A DNA stretch of 64,000 nucleotides from Helicostylum pulchrum (lineage: Eukaryota > Mucoromycota > Mucoromycetes > Mucorales > Mucoraceae), in assembly GCA_025677825.1 (NCBI GenBank), contig JAIXMO010000015.1, positions 62,001 to 126,000 on the forward strand, given 5' to 3'. Position 1 is the first letter of the stretch. Each line of letters starts with the position of its first letter. The position numbers were made by a program, and so were the translations under genes. Below, piece by piece: positions 54,743 to 64,000 of the stretch. The notes below the pieces were generated by a model. The model saw only the letters and a list, made by a program, of their open reading frames with translations. It was not told where the DNA came from and ran no database searches.

Positions 54743-56727
54743 TATCTTTAAACAAAGACTTATTTCTTGTAATGCCGTCATATTTGTTTGTTTTGATTAA
54801 CGCCAACAGCTTCATTATATGGTTTGAGAGTGACACATTATGTCATGCCAGCTTCAATATCTTCTATTTATTAGAACATGATTAGAAACTCAAAGAAAAT
54901 TGACCAATCTGCGCGTAATATTTTGTTCATGCAAGTTACATCTTTTCAAGTAGTACCAAAAATCTACTATGTGTTCATGATTTAAACTACTCATCAGCTA
55001 TATATTAAAATTTATTATGTAAATGCGACACTGTTAGTACACCATAAAAAAAAGAGGGGGGGGTATAAAAATATACATAGTGTAACGACAAGTACCCATA
55101 AAAATGATCAACCTATGTAAATATACGAGTATTGTGAAACTAATGGCATTATGATATACACGCTATATATTCACACCTTTTGATTCCTATTTTGAAGTCT
55201 GCTTTGCTGCTTTATTTTGACAAGTATAGATTTATTACGGGTAAATCTATAACGCGTGTATTTTCCTTATAAAAGATGTCCGTGACACTGTTACGCAAAT
55301 TTCCTATTCTTATTTATCGTGATCTGTTCACTCAAATAATACCACAGACAACTCGGTCCGTTCACTTCCATAAAAGGGTCACTTCTTGTATATTTGTTAT
55401 GATGATTACTATTATGAACAACTCCTTATTTTACCATCATCTGATTCAACTGTCATTGAAATCTTCTCATTCATATAAATAGCCATTCTTATTCCTTTCA
55501 AATAATAAAATCTTTTGCTTTACTTTTATCAATTTTATTGACTTATTAATATATTAGCAAATATATCACATTATGCATAATTACGCCATGATTAGTAATC
55601 CTCTCCTTATTATGTTCTTTTTTATCACATCTTCAAAGTGTTTTTTTTTCGTATTTTCTTTTTTTCTTTTTATTTTTCTTTTTATGTTTATGCAGAATGA
55701 TACAGTCGTTCCAACGCCAAAAGGAGGTTTTGATTCGTCCAATGGGCGGTTTGATTTTTCCCAAAAGGTGGTTTTTATTTTTTCAAAGGGCGGTTTTTTT
55801 TATCAAATTCCTGCTTCTTTGAAATTTCTTTAATAATGGCAAACCCAACAAAATGTTCAAGTTGCTGGAAACCAACCTTTCAGGTTCGGATCTCAGGAAT
55901 TGATCTACGCGGAAAAGCATCCTAGCTAGTCTATGAATCAACGTTGAACATTAACACCGTTGGCCTCAAACATGTGGCAAAAAAAACACAACTGTGATAT
56001 TTAAAGAATAAATATCAAAAAATAAAAATTAAACAGAAAGATTATCAGACTTGAAAAATGATTGTTTTTTATTAAAGAGTTATGAGAGCCTTTTTATAGA
56101 CTTCAGGAATAAAAGATGACGTGATAGAAGATATAAAATGATAGTAGATGAATAACATACAGATTGTGGATTACCGTTACACTAATAACTACAGTTTGTT
56201 GTTACATTTATCAGTCGATATATAGAGTAGTAATAAGATCTAAGTGATATGTAGCTAATATTATATTTGTGTATAGCTTTGTGTGGAAAGCTATCTCTAA
56301 ATTATACCGCTGTATAATCCTTAAATACAACAACAACACGAGTTATTTTATTTTAATAATCGCAATTTTTTATGTCTAACATTTTTTCAATCTTTCCTAT
56401 AGTTCTGCATTCCTTCATTTCAAAAGTCATTTCCGTACATTTGAGAAGGTGCTTCAGTTAAGCTGCATATATATTCTCAAACCTATTTATTTATTTATTT
56501 TATTTTGAAAGACTTATAATCTAGAAAAAACTGAAGAGGTACGTACATATACATACTCACGATATAATAAATTACATGTACTAAATAAACTATACTTTAT
56601 TTCACATTTCCTGGCTTTAACTTATACTAGAATCGTATTTCATTCCTTTATTCCTTCCTTCAACAAAGTCATATAGCGGACACACGCTTAAGGCCAATAA
56701 GCGTATCATCAAAAAAACATATCTGAC
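54743..56727. other. Gene-poor AT-rich region
   Basis: No gene recognised over 2 kb. Frames at 55276-55482 and 55573-55833 are Phe/Leu/Ser-rich products of poly-T sequence. A small imperfect repeat of a GG(C/A/T)GGTTTtgatt unit lies at 55722-55802. Confidence 0.35.
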
Positions 56728-58592
56728 GACAAATGGAAAAAGCTTAACGGGTCAGGTTAAACAGGTTCTAGCACATGTTGAAGTTGAAGTCTCTGAAACA
56801 AGCAACAACCGCTTTAACCAATATTGTCTGGGTGAAGAAAGTAGATAGAAAGATGAAGACAGCTTTGGAATTAGTAGTATTGTACCGAATGGTACAAACG
56901 CATGCTCTCTAGACGAATGCTCAGGTACAGAGAAACCTGATACTAAATCCCTGTCAGCATCTTCCTTGACTCGAACAGCATTGCACCAGCACCTAAAGAA
57001 AAGAAAACATGAGTACATCTTACAGTTAACAGATACGTCAATTTATACAACTTGCATAACACGGTAGTATTCAATAGCAGAAGACAAATGGAAAAAGCTT
57101 AACGGGTCAGGTTAAACAGGTTCTAGCACATGTTGAAGTTGAAGTCTCTGAAACAAGCAACAACCGCTTTAACCAATATTGTCTGGGCGAAGAAAGTAGA
57201 TAGAAAGATGAAGACAACTTTGGAATTAGTAGTATTGTACCGAATGGTACAAACGCATGCTCTCTAGACGAATGCTCAGGTACAGAGAAACCTGATACTA
57301 AATCCCCGTCAGCATCTTCCTTGACTCGAACAGCATTGCACCAGCACCTAAAGAAAAGAAAACATGAGTACATCTTACAGTTAACAGATACGTCAATTTA
57401 TACAACTTGCATAACACGGTAGTATTCAATAGCAGAAGACAAATGGAAAAAGCTTAACGGGTCAGGTTAAACAGGTTCTAGCACATGTTGAAGTTGAAGT
57501 CTCTGAAACAAGCAACAACCGCTTTAACCAATATTGTCTGGGTGAAGAAAGTAGATAGAAAGATGAAGACAGCTTTGGAATTAGTAGTATTGTACCGAAT
57601 GGTACAAACGCATGCTCTCTAGACGAATGCTCAGGTACAGAGAAACCTGATACTAAATCCCTGTCAGCATCTTCCTTGACTCGAACAGCATTGCACCAGC
57701 ACCTAAAGAAAAGAAAACATGAGTACATCTTACAGTTAACAGATACGTCAATTTATACAACTTGCATAACACGGTAGTATTCAATAGCAGAAGACAAATG
57801 GAAAAAGCTTAACGGGTCAGGTTAAACAGGTTCTAGCACATGTTGAAGTTGAAGTCTCTGAAACAAGCAACAACCGCTTTAACCAATATTGTCTGGGCGA
57901 AGAAAGTAGATAGAAAGATGAAGACAGCTTTGGAATTAGTAGTATTGTACCGAATGGTACAAACGCATGCTCTCTAGACGAATGCTCAGGTACAGAGAAA
58001 CCTGATACTAAATCCCTGTCAGCATCTTCCTTGACTCGAACAGCATTGCACCAGCACCTAAAGAAAAGAAAACATGAGTACATCTTACAGTTAACAGATA
58101 CGTCAATTTATACAACTTGCATAACACGGTAGTATTCAATAGCAGAAGACAAATGGAAAAAGCTTAACGGGTCAGGTTAAACAGGTTCTAGCACATGTTG
58201 AAGTTGAAGTCTCTGAAACAAGCAACAACCGCTTTAACCAATATTGTCTGGGTGAAGAAAGTAGATAGAAAGATGAAGACAGCTTTGGAATTAGTAGTAT
58301 TGTACCGAATGGTACAAACGCATGCTCTCTAGACGAATGCTCAGGTACAGAGAAACCTGATACTAAATCCCTGTCAGCATCTTCCTTGACTCGAACAGCA
58401 TTGCACCAGCACCTAAAGAAAAGAAAACATGAGTACATCTTACAGTTAACAGATACGTCAATTTATACAACCTGCATAACACGGTAGTATTCAATAGCAG
58501 AAGACAAATAGAAAAAGCTTAACGGGTCAGGTTAAACAGGTTCTAGCACATGTTGAAGTTGAAGTCTCTGAAACAAGCAACAACCACTTTAA
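56728..58592. repeat. Tandem array, 355-bp unit, five full copies plus a partial one
   Basis: Units start at 56728, 57083, 57438, 57793 and 58148, each exactly 355 bp and identical except for a few substitutions; a sixth starts at 58503 and diverges after about 90 bp. Each unit begins GACAAATGGAAAAAGCTTAACGGG and ends CGGTAGTATTCAATAGCAGAA. Every unit has an 88-codon minus-strand frame, but the plus strand in the frame of LTGQVKQVLAHVEVEVSETS looks more like coding sequence and continues into the unique flank. Because 355 is not divisible by three, no frame runs through the array. Near identity indicates recent amplification. Confidence 0.95.
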
Positions 58593-58686
58593 CCCACTTA
58601 TCACCTGGGCGGAGAAAGATGAAGATTGTGTCGGAACAATTCATGTCGACGTCTTCCTGAAAAACATCAATGCCCGTAATAGTTAA
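58508..58686 (+). other. Probable 3' exon or relic at the right edge of the array
   Basis: In the partial sixth unit the plus strand stays open from SLTGQVKQVLAHVEVEVSET through HFNPLITWAEKDEDCVGTIH then VDVFLKNINARNS and TAA. The left part is shared with all array units; the right part is unique. This suggests the array arose from the end of a gene. No family recognised. Confidence 0.35.
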
Positions 58687-58853
58687 AATGGACAGCAGTT
58701 TTTTTTTTTTACTTACGTATAAACATGGTATGTATTGCCCGAACGACATAAGATTACGATGTAAACTGGAATCAGTGAGTAGAAAGAACTTTAAAATAAA
58801 GACGAAAAAATCCAAAAACAATAATATATATAAGCCGGAATCACGTGATTTAT

Positions 58854-59652
58854 TTATGAAGGAGAAGAAGAGGTATTTGATTTTAATAGTTTTTTAGCTT
58901 CATAGCGTTCACGCGCTTGATCTTGAAACCTTTGTTGGTTTGCAATATCATGTACTTTAAAACCAAAGATACGAGGAACGTATCTTTCTAGGTTTTTACT
59001 AGGTAAATAATTAGGGTGTACTTGGAATAACATGTGAGGGAAGGATGTACCAAAGTAGGCTCCGTCCACTGCACCGTGACGAGATGATTTTGGGTTATAA
59101 ATGTCTTCACATCGTGGACAGTAGAGTTTCACTGTCTTTGTCATTGGAATATCCGATAATCCTACTGGAAGTAAAGATTGCATATTGCAGAGTACACGGG
59201 GGCAACGACCGAATTCTGCTCTTTTATATTTATCCAGCTACGTAGGGGGATAAATTGTGTTATTCTATATGTATCTTTTTATAAAAAGTGTATTATATAC
59301 CATCTTGACAAGTCCTCGGCTCGTAATGACAAATCGTGCGTGAATCATACCAAAAAGATGACGCGCCGACTTTTCGATTTGTTCTCTAACTTTCTCATCT
59401 AAACCATCCTCATCTAGCAAATGGAGTTACTTACAGTTCTATCACTTTATATTATTTCATTTTACCCAGGTTGTCAGTAATCATATCTAAAGCTTCTAAA
59501 TAGTAATGAGGTACTTCCGCACTTAAACCGGTCAAGTTGAATCTATCTAAAATATATTCCTCATCCACTTCACAAAAGTATTCGTTTCCTTTGGTGTCTA
59601 AAAACCAGTCAATCCAATATTTTGCATATTCACTATCTGATCCACTGCTCAT
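58854..59652 (-). CDS. CKB: Casein kinase II regulatory (beta) subunit
   Basis: Exons 59466-59652, 59301-59413 and 58854-59237 give 227 residues. The sequence follows CK2 beta closely: [20 protein letters not shown] at the N-terminus, [20 protein letters not shown] in the middle, and the dimerising zinc finger with CPRVLC and LYCPRC. The [20 protein letters not shown] block and the C-terminal [11 protein letters not shown] are conserved. CK2 beta dimers tether two catalytic subunits and choose substrates. The acidic loop found in animal CK2 beta (DLEPDEE) is reduced here. The gene lies 117 bp from the GMPPA stop codon on the same strand. Confidence 0.96.
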
Positions 59653-59768
59653 TATGTAATGTATATATTGTTTAGTTGGGAAGAACGAAAAAACAGAAAG
59701 AAAAACAAAACTAGCGGATGTCTAAAAGTAAACCCCTAACTCACGTGTGGTATATTTTATTTTATTTT

Positions 59769-61280
59769 TCACATAAGAATTTGACTATGGTACGATGATT
59801 TCAATTCTTTATGAGGTAATACAATGCAATTACGAATAATTGTTTCGTCCAGTACAGATACTTCTTTACCAAGAATAGTGATACTTTGTACTTTAACACC
59901 GTTCTTCATCATTTCTTCGTTATGGTCATTTACAGCAGTACCTTCTACTCTTGCCCAAGCACCAATCTTACTATTCCAACCGATCACTGAATGTATGATA
60001 CAACTAGCATGCTTTTGTCGGGGGGGGGGGAGAGAGATTGTATTGTTATTAGTTTTAATTAAATATCGTATTATTTAAACTTACACCAATTGTAACGTTA
60101 TCAAGTATAATTGAATCTTTTACACGTACACCTTTTCCAATAACAACACGAGGTCCAATAGAAACATTAGGCCCAATCTTTGCAGTTGTGTCCACTTGAG
60201 CAGATGGATGAATATAAACAGCTCCAATAATCTCTGGTCCGTCTAGTTTATTTGTTGCCAACCTACTTGACTTTTCACTTTGTTGTAACTGTAAATAAGC
60301 AGCATTAGCAGATATTGCCGATCTATAAAGGTTTTCGTTAGTAAAAAAAAAAACACGCATTGCATAAATTAAAAAATAACTAAGTACCCAGCCGTTTTAA
60401 TTTGCTTCCAAAATCCATCCGTAACATAAACATACAACTTTTTTGATTGGGATAAAGGACGTAACAAATCACGCTCTAAACTTAATTTGCCGTCTGCACT
60501 TGCAAAAGTAGAAAAAGAGTCTTGGATCATCAAAGCGTCTTGTTCCTTTTTATTATCAATGGCGTTTTTAATTTCAGTAAAGACAGCGACATCAAATAAG
60601 TAAACACCGCATGAAATCAAGTCAGAAATGAAAGTTTCGGGTTTTTCAACGTAGTGAAGGACTTGGTTCGTTTCAGGGTCTTGGACTAAGCAGCCGTATT
60701 TATTAGCTTGTTCACGTACGATCTAACAAAAAAAGTTAACTATAAATAAATCCCCCCAAAAAAGCTTCTTATTCTTACCTTTGTACTGAGCATAGTACAT
60801 AATCCACGATGTTTCATATGAGCAGCCAACATTTCGTTTAATGGAAAAGTACAGGCTACATCCACATGCATAACAAAAAATTGTTGTGGGTTTCCACGAA
60901 TGATTTCGTCACGAAAGTGGTAAATACCACCAGCAGTACCTAACGCCTGATACTCACGAAGGTACCTTTTTTTTTTTATAAAAAAAAAAGTTGTTAGTAT
61001 AACTTTTTTTCAGGAATAACAATTAAACTCACTTTATGTTGAGGTTAGGGAATTCGTTTGAGGCATGTTCAATGTACTGTTCAAATATAGCATCTTCAAA
61101 GAAACCAACAATCAAGACCTCTGTTAACCCTTTTACTTTGGAAAGTGCAGCCAAGTGATGAGAGACCAAAGGTGCACCAGCAACAGGAAATAAAGGTTTA
61201 GGTACGTTTAAAGATAAAGGTCTGAACCTTGTAGCTCTAGAAGGCCCACCTACTAAAATAATTGCTTTATACTGAGACAT
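59769..61280 (-). CDS. Mannose-1-phosphate guanylyltransferase alpha (GMPPA-like)
   Basis: Exons 61033-61280, 60779-60965, 60388-60722, 60085-60322 and 59769-60011 give 416 residues. The nucleotidyltransferase domain starts AIILVGGPSRATRFRPLSLN and includes PLFPVAGAPLVSHHL and QQFFVMHVDVACTFPL; it is the alpha (GMPPA) rather than the catalytic beta type because the GGxGTRLRP signature is altered to GGPSRATRFRP. The C-terminal left-handed beta-helix carries hexapeptide repeats (AQVDTTAKIGPNVSIGPRVV). GMPPA regulates GDP-mannose synthesis by sensing GDP-mannose and binding GMPPB. The last exon must start at CATGCTAGT to restore the SCIIHSVIGWNSKIGAWARV block; that acceptor lies after a G-rich run on the plus strand. 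Confidence 0.92.
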
Positions 61281-61363
61281 ATAGAGAAAAAAAGGAGAAA
61301 GAAGAAGAAACGGTCTTTTAAAAAAAATCAAGCTTAAAAGCACAGAAATTGTTTAAATTGGGA

Positions 61364-61585
61364 ATGGTCAAAGAAGTCAATCCCCATAACACCGAAACTT
61401 TGAGTAATTTTATTCAATATTCTGGTAAAAAAAACCCCATTAGATCTAGATACAACAGACCCAAACTTCTTGATCGAATGGATAAGCTAGAGAAGACTAT
61501 CAACGCTAGCACCACACCTAAAACCAAGTATACCAATTATTCCGATAGAAAAAAAAATTTCTTGTGTATAACTTGCAGCAGCTAG
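61364..61585 (+). pseudogene. Possible transposase N-terminal relic
   Basis: An open frame starting MVKEVNPHNTETLSNFIQYS contains TKYTNYSDRKK, resembling the N-terminal YSDxxKxxFxYYL helix-turn-helix start of Mucorales Tc1-type transposases as I remember them, and then goes out of frame (NFLVYNLQQLEKQ). No DDE domain follows. Weakly supported. Confidence 0.3.
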
Positions 61586-62179
61586 AAAAGCAAAGCTGTC
61601 TTTGAATCAAAAGTTAATTCTAGTTACCAGTTCTTGAGTTTAATATAAGTTACTTCCTCAATTTTACGGGGAGGTTTACTATTTCTATTGAAGATAGAGT
61701 GCATCTACTTTTAAACCTTCAACTTTTAGCTCCGATTTCCCCCCTTTTTTTTCTTATTGATAAAACACGACGGCAAACATTTTTAAGCATAAAACAATTC
61801 TTATAGATTGTTTTAAAGAGTATCGTTAAGAGAACTGCCCAACTTTTTTTTGCCTATCGCCTTTACTTTTTTCAAAAAGGCGGGACAAAGTTTGAATATT
61901 TTAGCATTGTGGTTTACTTGGAGTGGATTTCAACCCCGATTTCCCCCTCTTTTATCTTTTTTTTTCTTTTTGATAACACGACGGCGCAGCTGAGAGATGT
62001 GTTGGTTTTTTTTTCGATTTTCTTCACCAAGACATGGTTGCTGTTTTCCTTTTTTGATCAAAGCAGCAATCATAAAGCTTTTGCAAAAGATGCTCTTGCC
62101 GCCAACTGCACGAACATGAACGCAGGTGCAATTGGTAATGATGAGGATAAGGTTCGGAATGGCTTCTACATCGGCAATC
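61586..62179. other. Intergenic, no gene recognised
   Basis: AT-rich with a duplicated ATTTCCCCC.CTTTT..TCTT.TTGATAA(A)ACACGACGGC block near 61734-61774 and 61938-61984, a short direct repeat about 200 bp apart. Possibly two copies of a promoter-type segment upstream of the broken family member. Confidence 0.4.
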
Positions 62180-63505
62180 AATCGGCGAACTCCCTTTGCA
62201 AATTCGACGATACTACAACAAAAGTTTTCGTTATATCGAAGCTTATAGCCAAGAAAAAGATGTGACTGATGTGTTTGCTATTGTAAAGGAATTCTCGAAG
62301 CAACAAAAATCACATATTTATCTTGGATTTAACTGACAATGACGATCACCCCAACAGCCAAAAGTCAGCATTTACAGAAGAGGAGTGGGAAACCATCAAC
62401 AATAAATGGAACGTCAAAAAGAACTGGCCCCCTCTCGATAATCAAATAAAAAGTATCTTAAAAGACATTGAAAATATAGCTAGTAACAACATCAAAGAAG
62501 CGTACAAAGAATGTTTATATTATCAACGAAAGTATGCACTAACTGAAGAAGAAACATTCTTTGAAGTGTATGCTTCAATTTTTAAAAACATTACACAAAA
62601 AACGGGACATTCTGCAACACTATTGTACTCGATTTAATGAGGAAGGCTATGTTGTAGATATTTGGTCTAAAGTTTTTTCCTCGGTTTTCGAAGATGGAGA
62701 TCTTAGCTGTAAATGGGGAGACTCTGTTTCCAAGAACTCGACGGCTTCGAAACGACACGAAGGCTCGAATACGGCAATAGGAGACAGGGTTGATCTGCGA
62801 GTATGTTGCCAAGTGCAAAAAAAACTTGATTTGATCAACGTGGAGTTTGCAAGGAATATCGGGAAGGATAAATTCTTCGCCGACCATAGAAAATTATTAC
62901 GGGAAGCAAAGACCAGCGTTGATCAGCTGTACGCCAGCCAATTCCTTACTAACCACAACAAACGATCTATACAAGGCCACTGCATCCAAGTTTTTGGCGT
63001 CGAAGGTCAAATAAACGAGGTGAAACTTGTAGATAATGGTCTATATATATCTCGTACTCTAGGCTCTCTGCGTCTCCCAACAAGTGAAGCAGATCTATAT
63101 AAAGCTCGAGTTATACTGGAAAGACTCATGTGCATGAAAAAAATGGCCTTATCGAACCGAAACCATCACATCGAGCTAGAAAATAATAAGGTGATTAATT
63201 CTAAGTCTATGAATCAATGGCAACACAGAGATAGATCGCCATACAAAAATGTGGATGATAAACTTTCCCCTTCTGCCGCCGCTCCCGCCAAAGAGACAGA
63301 CCGTTCCTGTTGGGTTCGAGGAACTTGGTTTCCGCCGGCAAAAAAAAAAATGACTCCCAGTACAATGGTGACTGGCCGAAGTATCTTCTCGCCCTCTCTC
63401 CAATGTGAATTAATAATTTCTTTCAAATTACATTTTATAATCAGCGCAAATTTTATTCTAAAAAAAGTAAAAGGAGAAAAGGCTCAAATTGGCCAATTAG
63501 ATTGA
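62180..63505 (+). pseudogene. Broken second member of the 46963-48624 family
   Basis: Plus-strand pieces in three frames: RYIEAYSQEKDVTDVFAIVK (about 62230), DLTDNDDHPNSQKSAFTEEE to YASIFKNI (62326-62592), and after a frameshift in an A6 run (about 62596) RDILQHYCTRFNEEGYVVDI through CKWGDSVS, RVDLRVCC, DLINVEFARN, RKLLREAKTSVDQL, GLYISRTLGSLRLPT and RGTWFPPA. The order parallels the intact copy at 47 kb (FCRWGDTIS, LDLRMLC, GEFGKK, KLIMNGKNQLNYI, VWIPP). The last 50 codons after RGTWFPPA are probably read-through. Expression status unknown. Confidence 0.6.
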
Positions 63506-63543
63506 CACAAATTGATGTTTACAAAGTTGGCAAAAAATAAAAA

Positions 63544-63582
63544 ATATTTAAAAACACGCAAAACTGGTGCCTTGAGTACTTT
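63544..63582 (+). promoter_or_regulatory. Promoter motif shared with 51122-51160
   Basis: ATATTTAAAAACACGCAAA followed by ACTGGTGCCTTGAGTAC lies about 95 bp before the next start codon, matching the block upstream of the SNF1 beta gene in sequence and position. Confidence 0.45.
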
Positions 63583-63638
63583 TATTGTTTCTCTCTTTTT
63601 CTTTTTTCTTTTTTTTTTTTTTTTTTATATTATATATT

Positions 63639-64000
63639 ATGGCTTCAGGAAGAATTTCACAAATATTACCTTCAGTAAAATGTTCAGACTGTGGAAGAGA
63701 TGTACTGATTAGAAGGTTAGGTGATCATCTTTGTTCGAGTCAACCACCTGTACCTTCGCTTCCCATCATTCCCGCCATGAAAGGTAAAAAAAAAAAAAAT
63801 ATGTATGTTAATAAATTGGCACTAAACACTCGAAAAATTAGACAAGTACATGAATAATCAAAATAAAAATTACAAGCCTATTTCACCATTACAAAGCCCA
63901 AACAGTGGATCAATCCACAGCAACAATAGCAACAGTAAATACAATACATACAATACCCAAGCAGGATCAGTTACACCTCCATATTACAGTGGAATGGCTA
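63639..64000 (+). CDS. Gene start, zinc-binding N-terminus, probably a LIM/paxillin-like protein (cut by window end)
   Basis: Exons 63639-63783 and 63842 to the window edge. The first exon encodes VKCSDCGRDVLIRRLGDHLC, a C-x2-C-x13-H-x2-C zinc-binding motif that I recall at the N-terminus of fungal LIM-domain proteins of the paxillin or Rho-GAP type. It is followed by a Pro-rich stretch (PPVPSLPIIPAMK) and a Ser/Asn-rich linker. The LIM domains themselves would lie outside the window, so the family is provisional. The intron acceptor used is ATTAG at 63837-63841, since the next AG (ACAAG) leads straight to a stop. Such proteins act in polarised growth and septation. Confidence 0.6.

Noticed and set aside
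55573..55833. 86-codon ORF, apparently with a hydrophobic signal-like segment
   Set aside because: The hydrophobic part is a run of poly-T codons (Phe/Leu) and the rest is a minor GG.GGTTT repeat.
56752..58438. Five identical 88-codon minus-strand ORFs in the tandem array as a repeated gene family
   Set aside because: They arise from repetition of one 355-bp unit, have no domain, and the opposite strand has more protein-like content that extends beyond the array. I treat them as shadows.
62596..62610. Programmed frameshift at the A6 run in the broken family copy
   Set aside because: The change needed is +1 and the A-run is not in the frame required for a standard -1 slippery heptamer; an indel is simpler.
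1..64000. CRISPR arrays, rRNA or tRNA genes
   Set aside because: No direct-repeat/spacer pattern and no tRNA-like T-loop or rRNA motif was seen on either strand; a covariance-model scan would be needed to exclude divergent tRNAs.
1..64000. A biosynthetic or defence gene cluster spanning neighbouring intact genes
   Set aside because: The intact genes belong to unrelated housekeeping functions with ordinary intergenic spacing and no shared pathway.

Overview
The window is AT-rich nuclear DNA from a filamentous fungus, most likely Mucoromycota and probably Mucorales. The signs are short GT-AG introns (about 50-80 bp), many poly-A/T tracts, a gene set mixing typical fungal proteins (Chs5, Ctp1, a Zn2Cys6 regulator, Vps27) with genes scarce in Dikarya (UVSSA, class I PITP), and several degenerate multicopy families I associate with Mucorales. 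I cannot name the species. Gene models were built by hand: exon joins were accepted when GT/AG sites, reading phase and family similarity agreed.

Layout. 1-3 kb: transposon relics (Tc1/mariner C-terminus) and one copy of a dispersed repeat. 3-9.5 kb: Chs5-like exomer subunit, two small ORFs, an aldo/keto reductase and an 11-exon UVSSA. 9.5-11.2 kb: Helitron/PIF1 helicase relic ending in a Helitron-like 3' terminus. 11.2-17.6 kb: citrate carrier, a broken unknown gene, and a 419-residue orphan. 17.7-20.5 kb: Zn2Cys6 transcription factor whose zinc cluster is completed by a 7-nt microexon. 22.9-28.3 kb: RPE1, a type II membrane glycosyltransferase-like protein, and an 11-finger C2H2 protein. 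28.4-36 kb: HSPA12-like Hsp70, a broken unknown gene, a 51-residue Cys-rich protein, prohibitin 1, Vps27 and a DUF202 protein. 36-42 kb: a transposon-rich block (MITE, MULE, LINE, micro-Helitron, and a YIRKS-family gene enclosed by 162-bp inverted repeats). 42-45.6 kb: Bcd1, PITP and GatC. 46.9-48.6 kb and 62-63.5 kb: two members of a multicopy family with a nuclease-like signature. 50.4-52.5 kb: PAQR pseudogene and the AMPK/SNF1 beta subunit. 53-54.5 kb: broken tandem modules of another multicopy family. 56.7-58.6 kb: a recent 355-bp tandem array. 58.8-61.3 kb: CK2 beta and GMPPA. 63.6 kb to the end: start of a gene with a zinc-binding N-terminus, cut by the window edge.

The intact genes are unrelated housekeeping functions: trafficking (Chs5, Vps27), membrane lipid and nutrient signalling (PITP, SNF1 beta, CK2 beta), DNA repair (UVSSA), carbon metabolism (RPE1, Ctp1), mitochondrial function (PHB1, GatC) and glycosylation (GMPPA, the fucosyltransferase-like protein). 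I see no operon-like or biosynthetic cluster. The unusual material sits in the repeat-rich gaps between these genes and in some of their splice and promoter structures.
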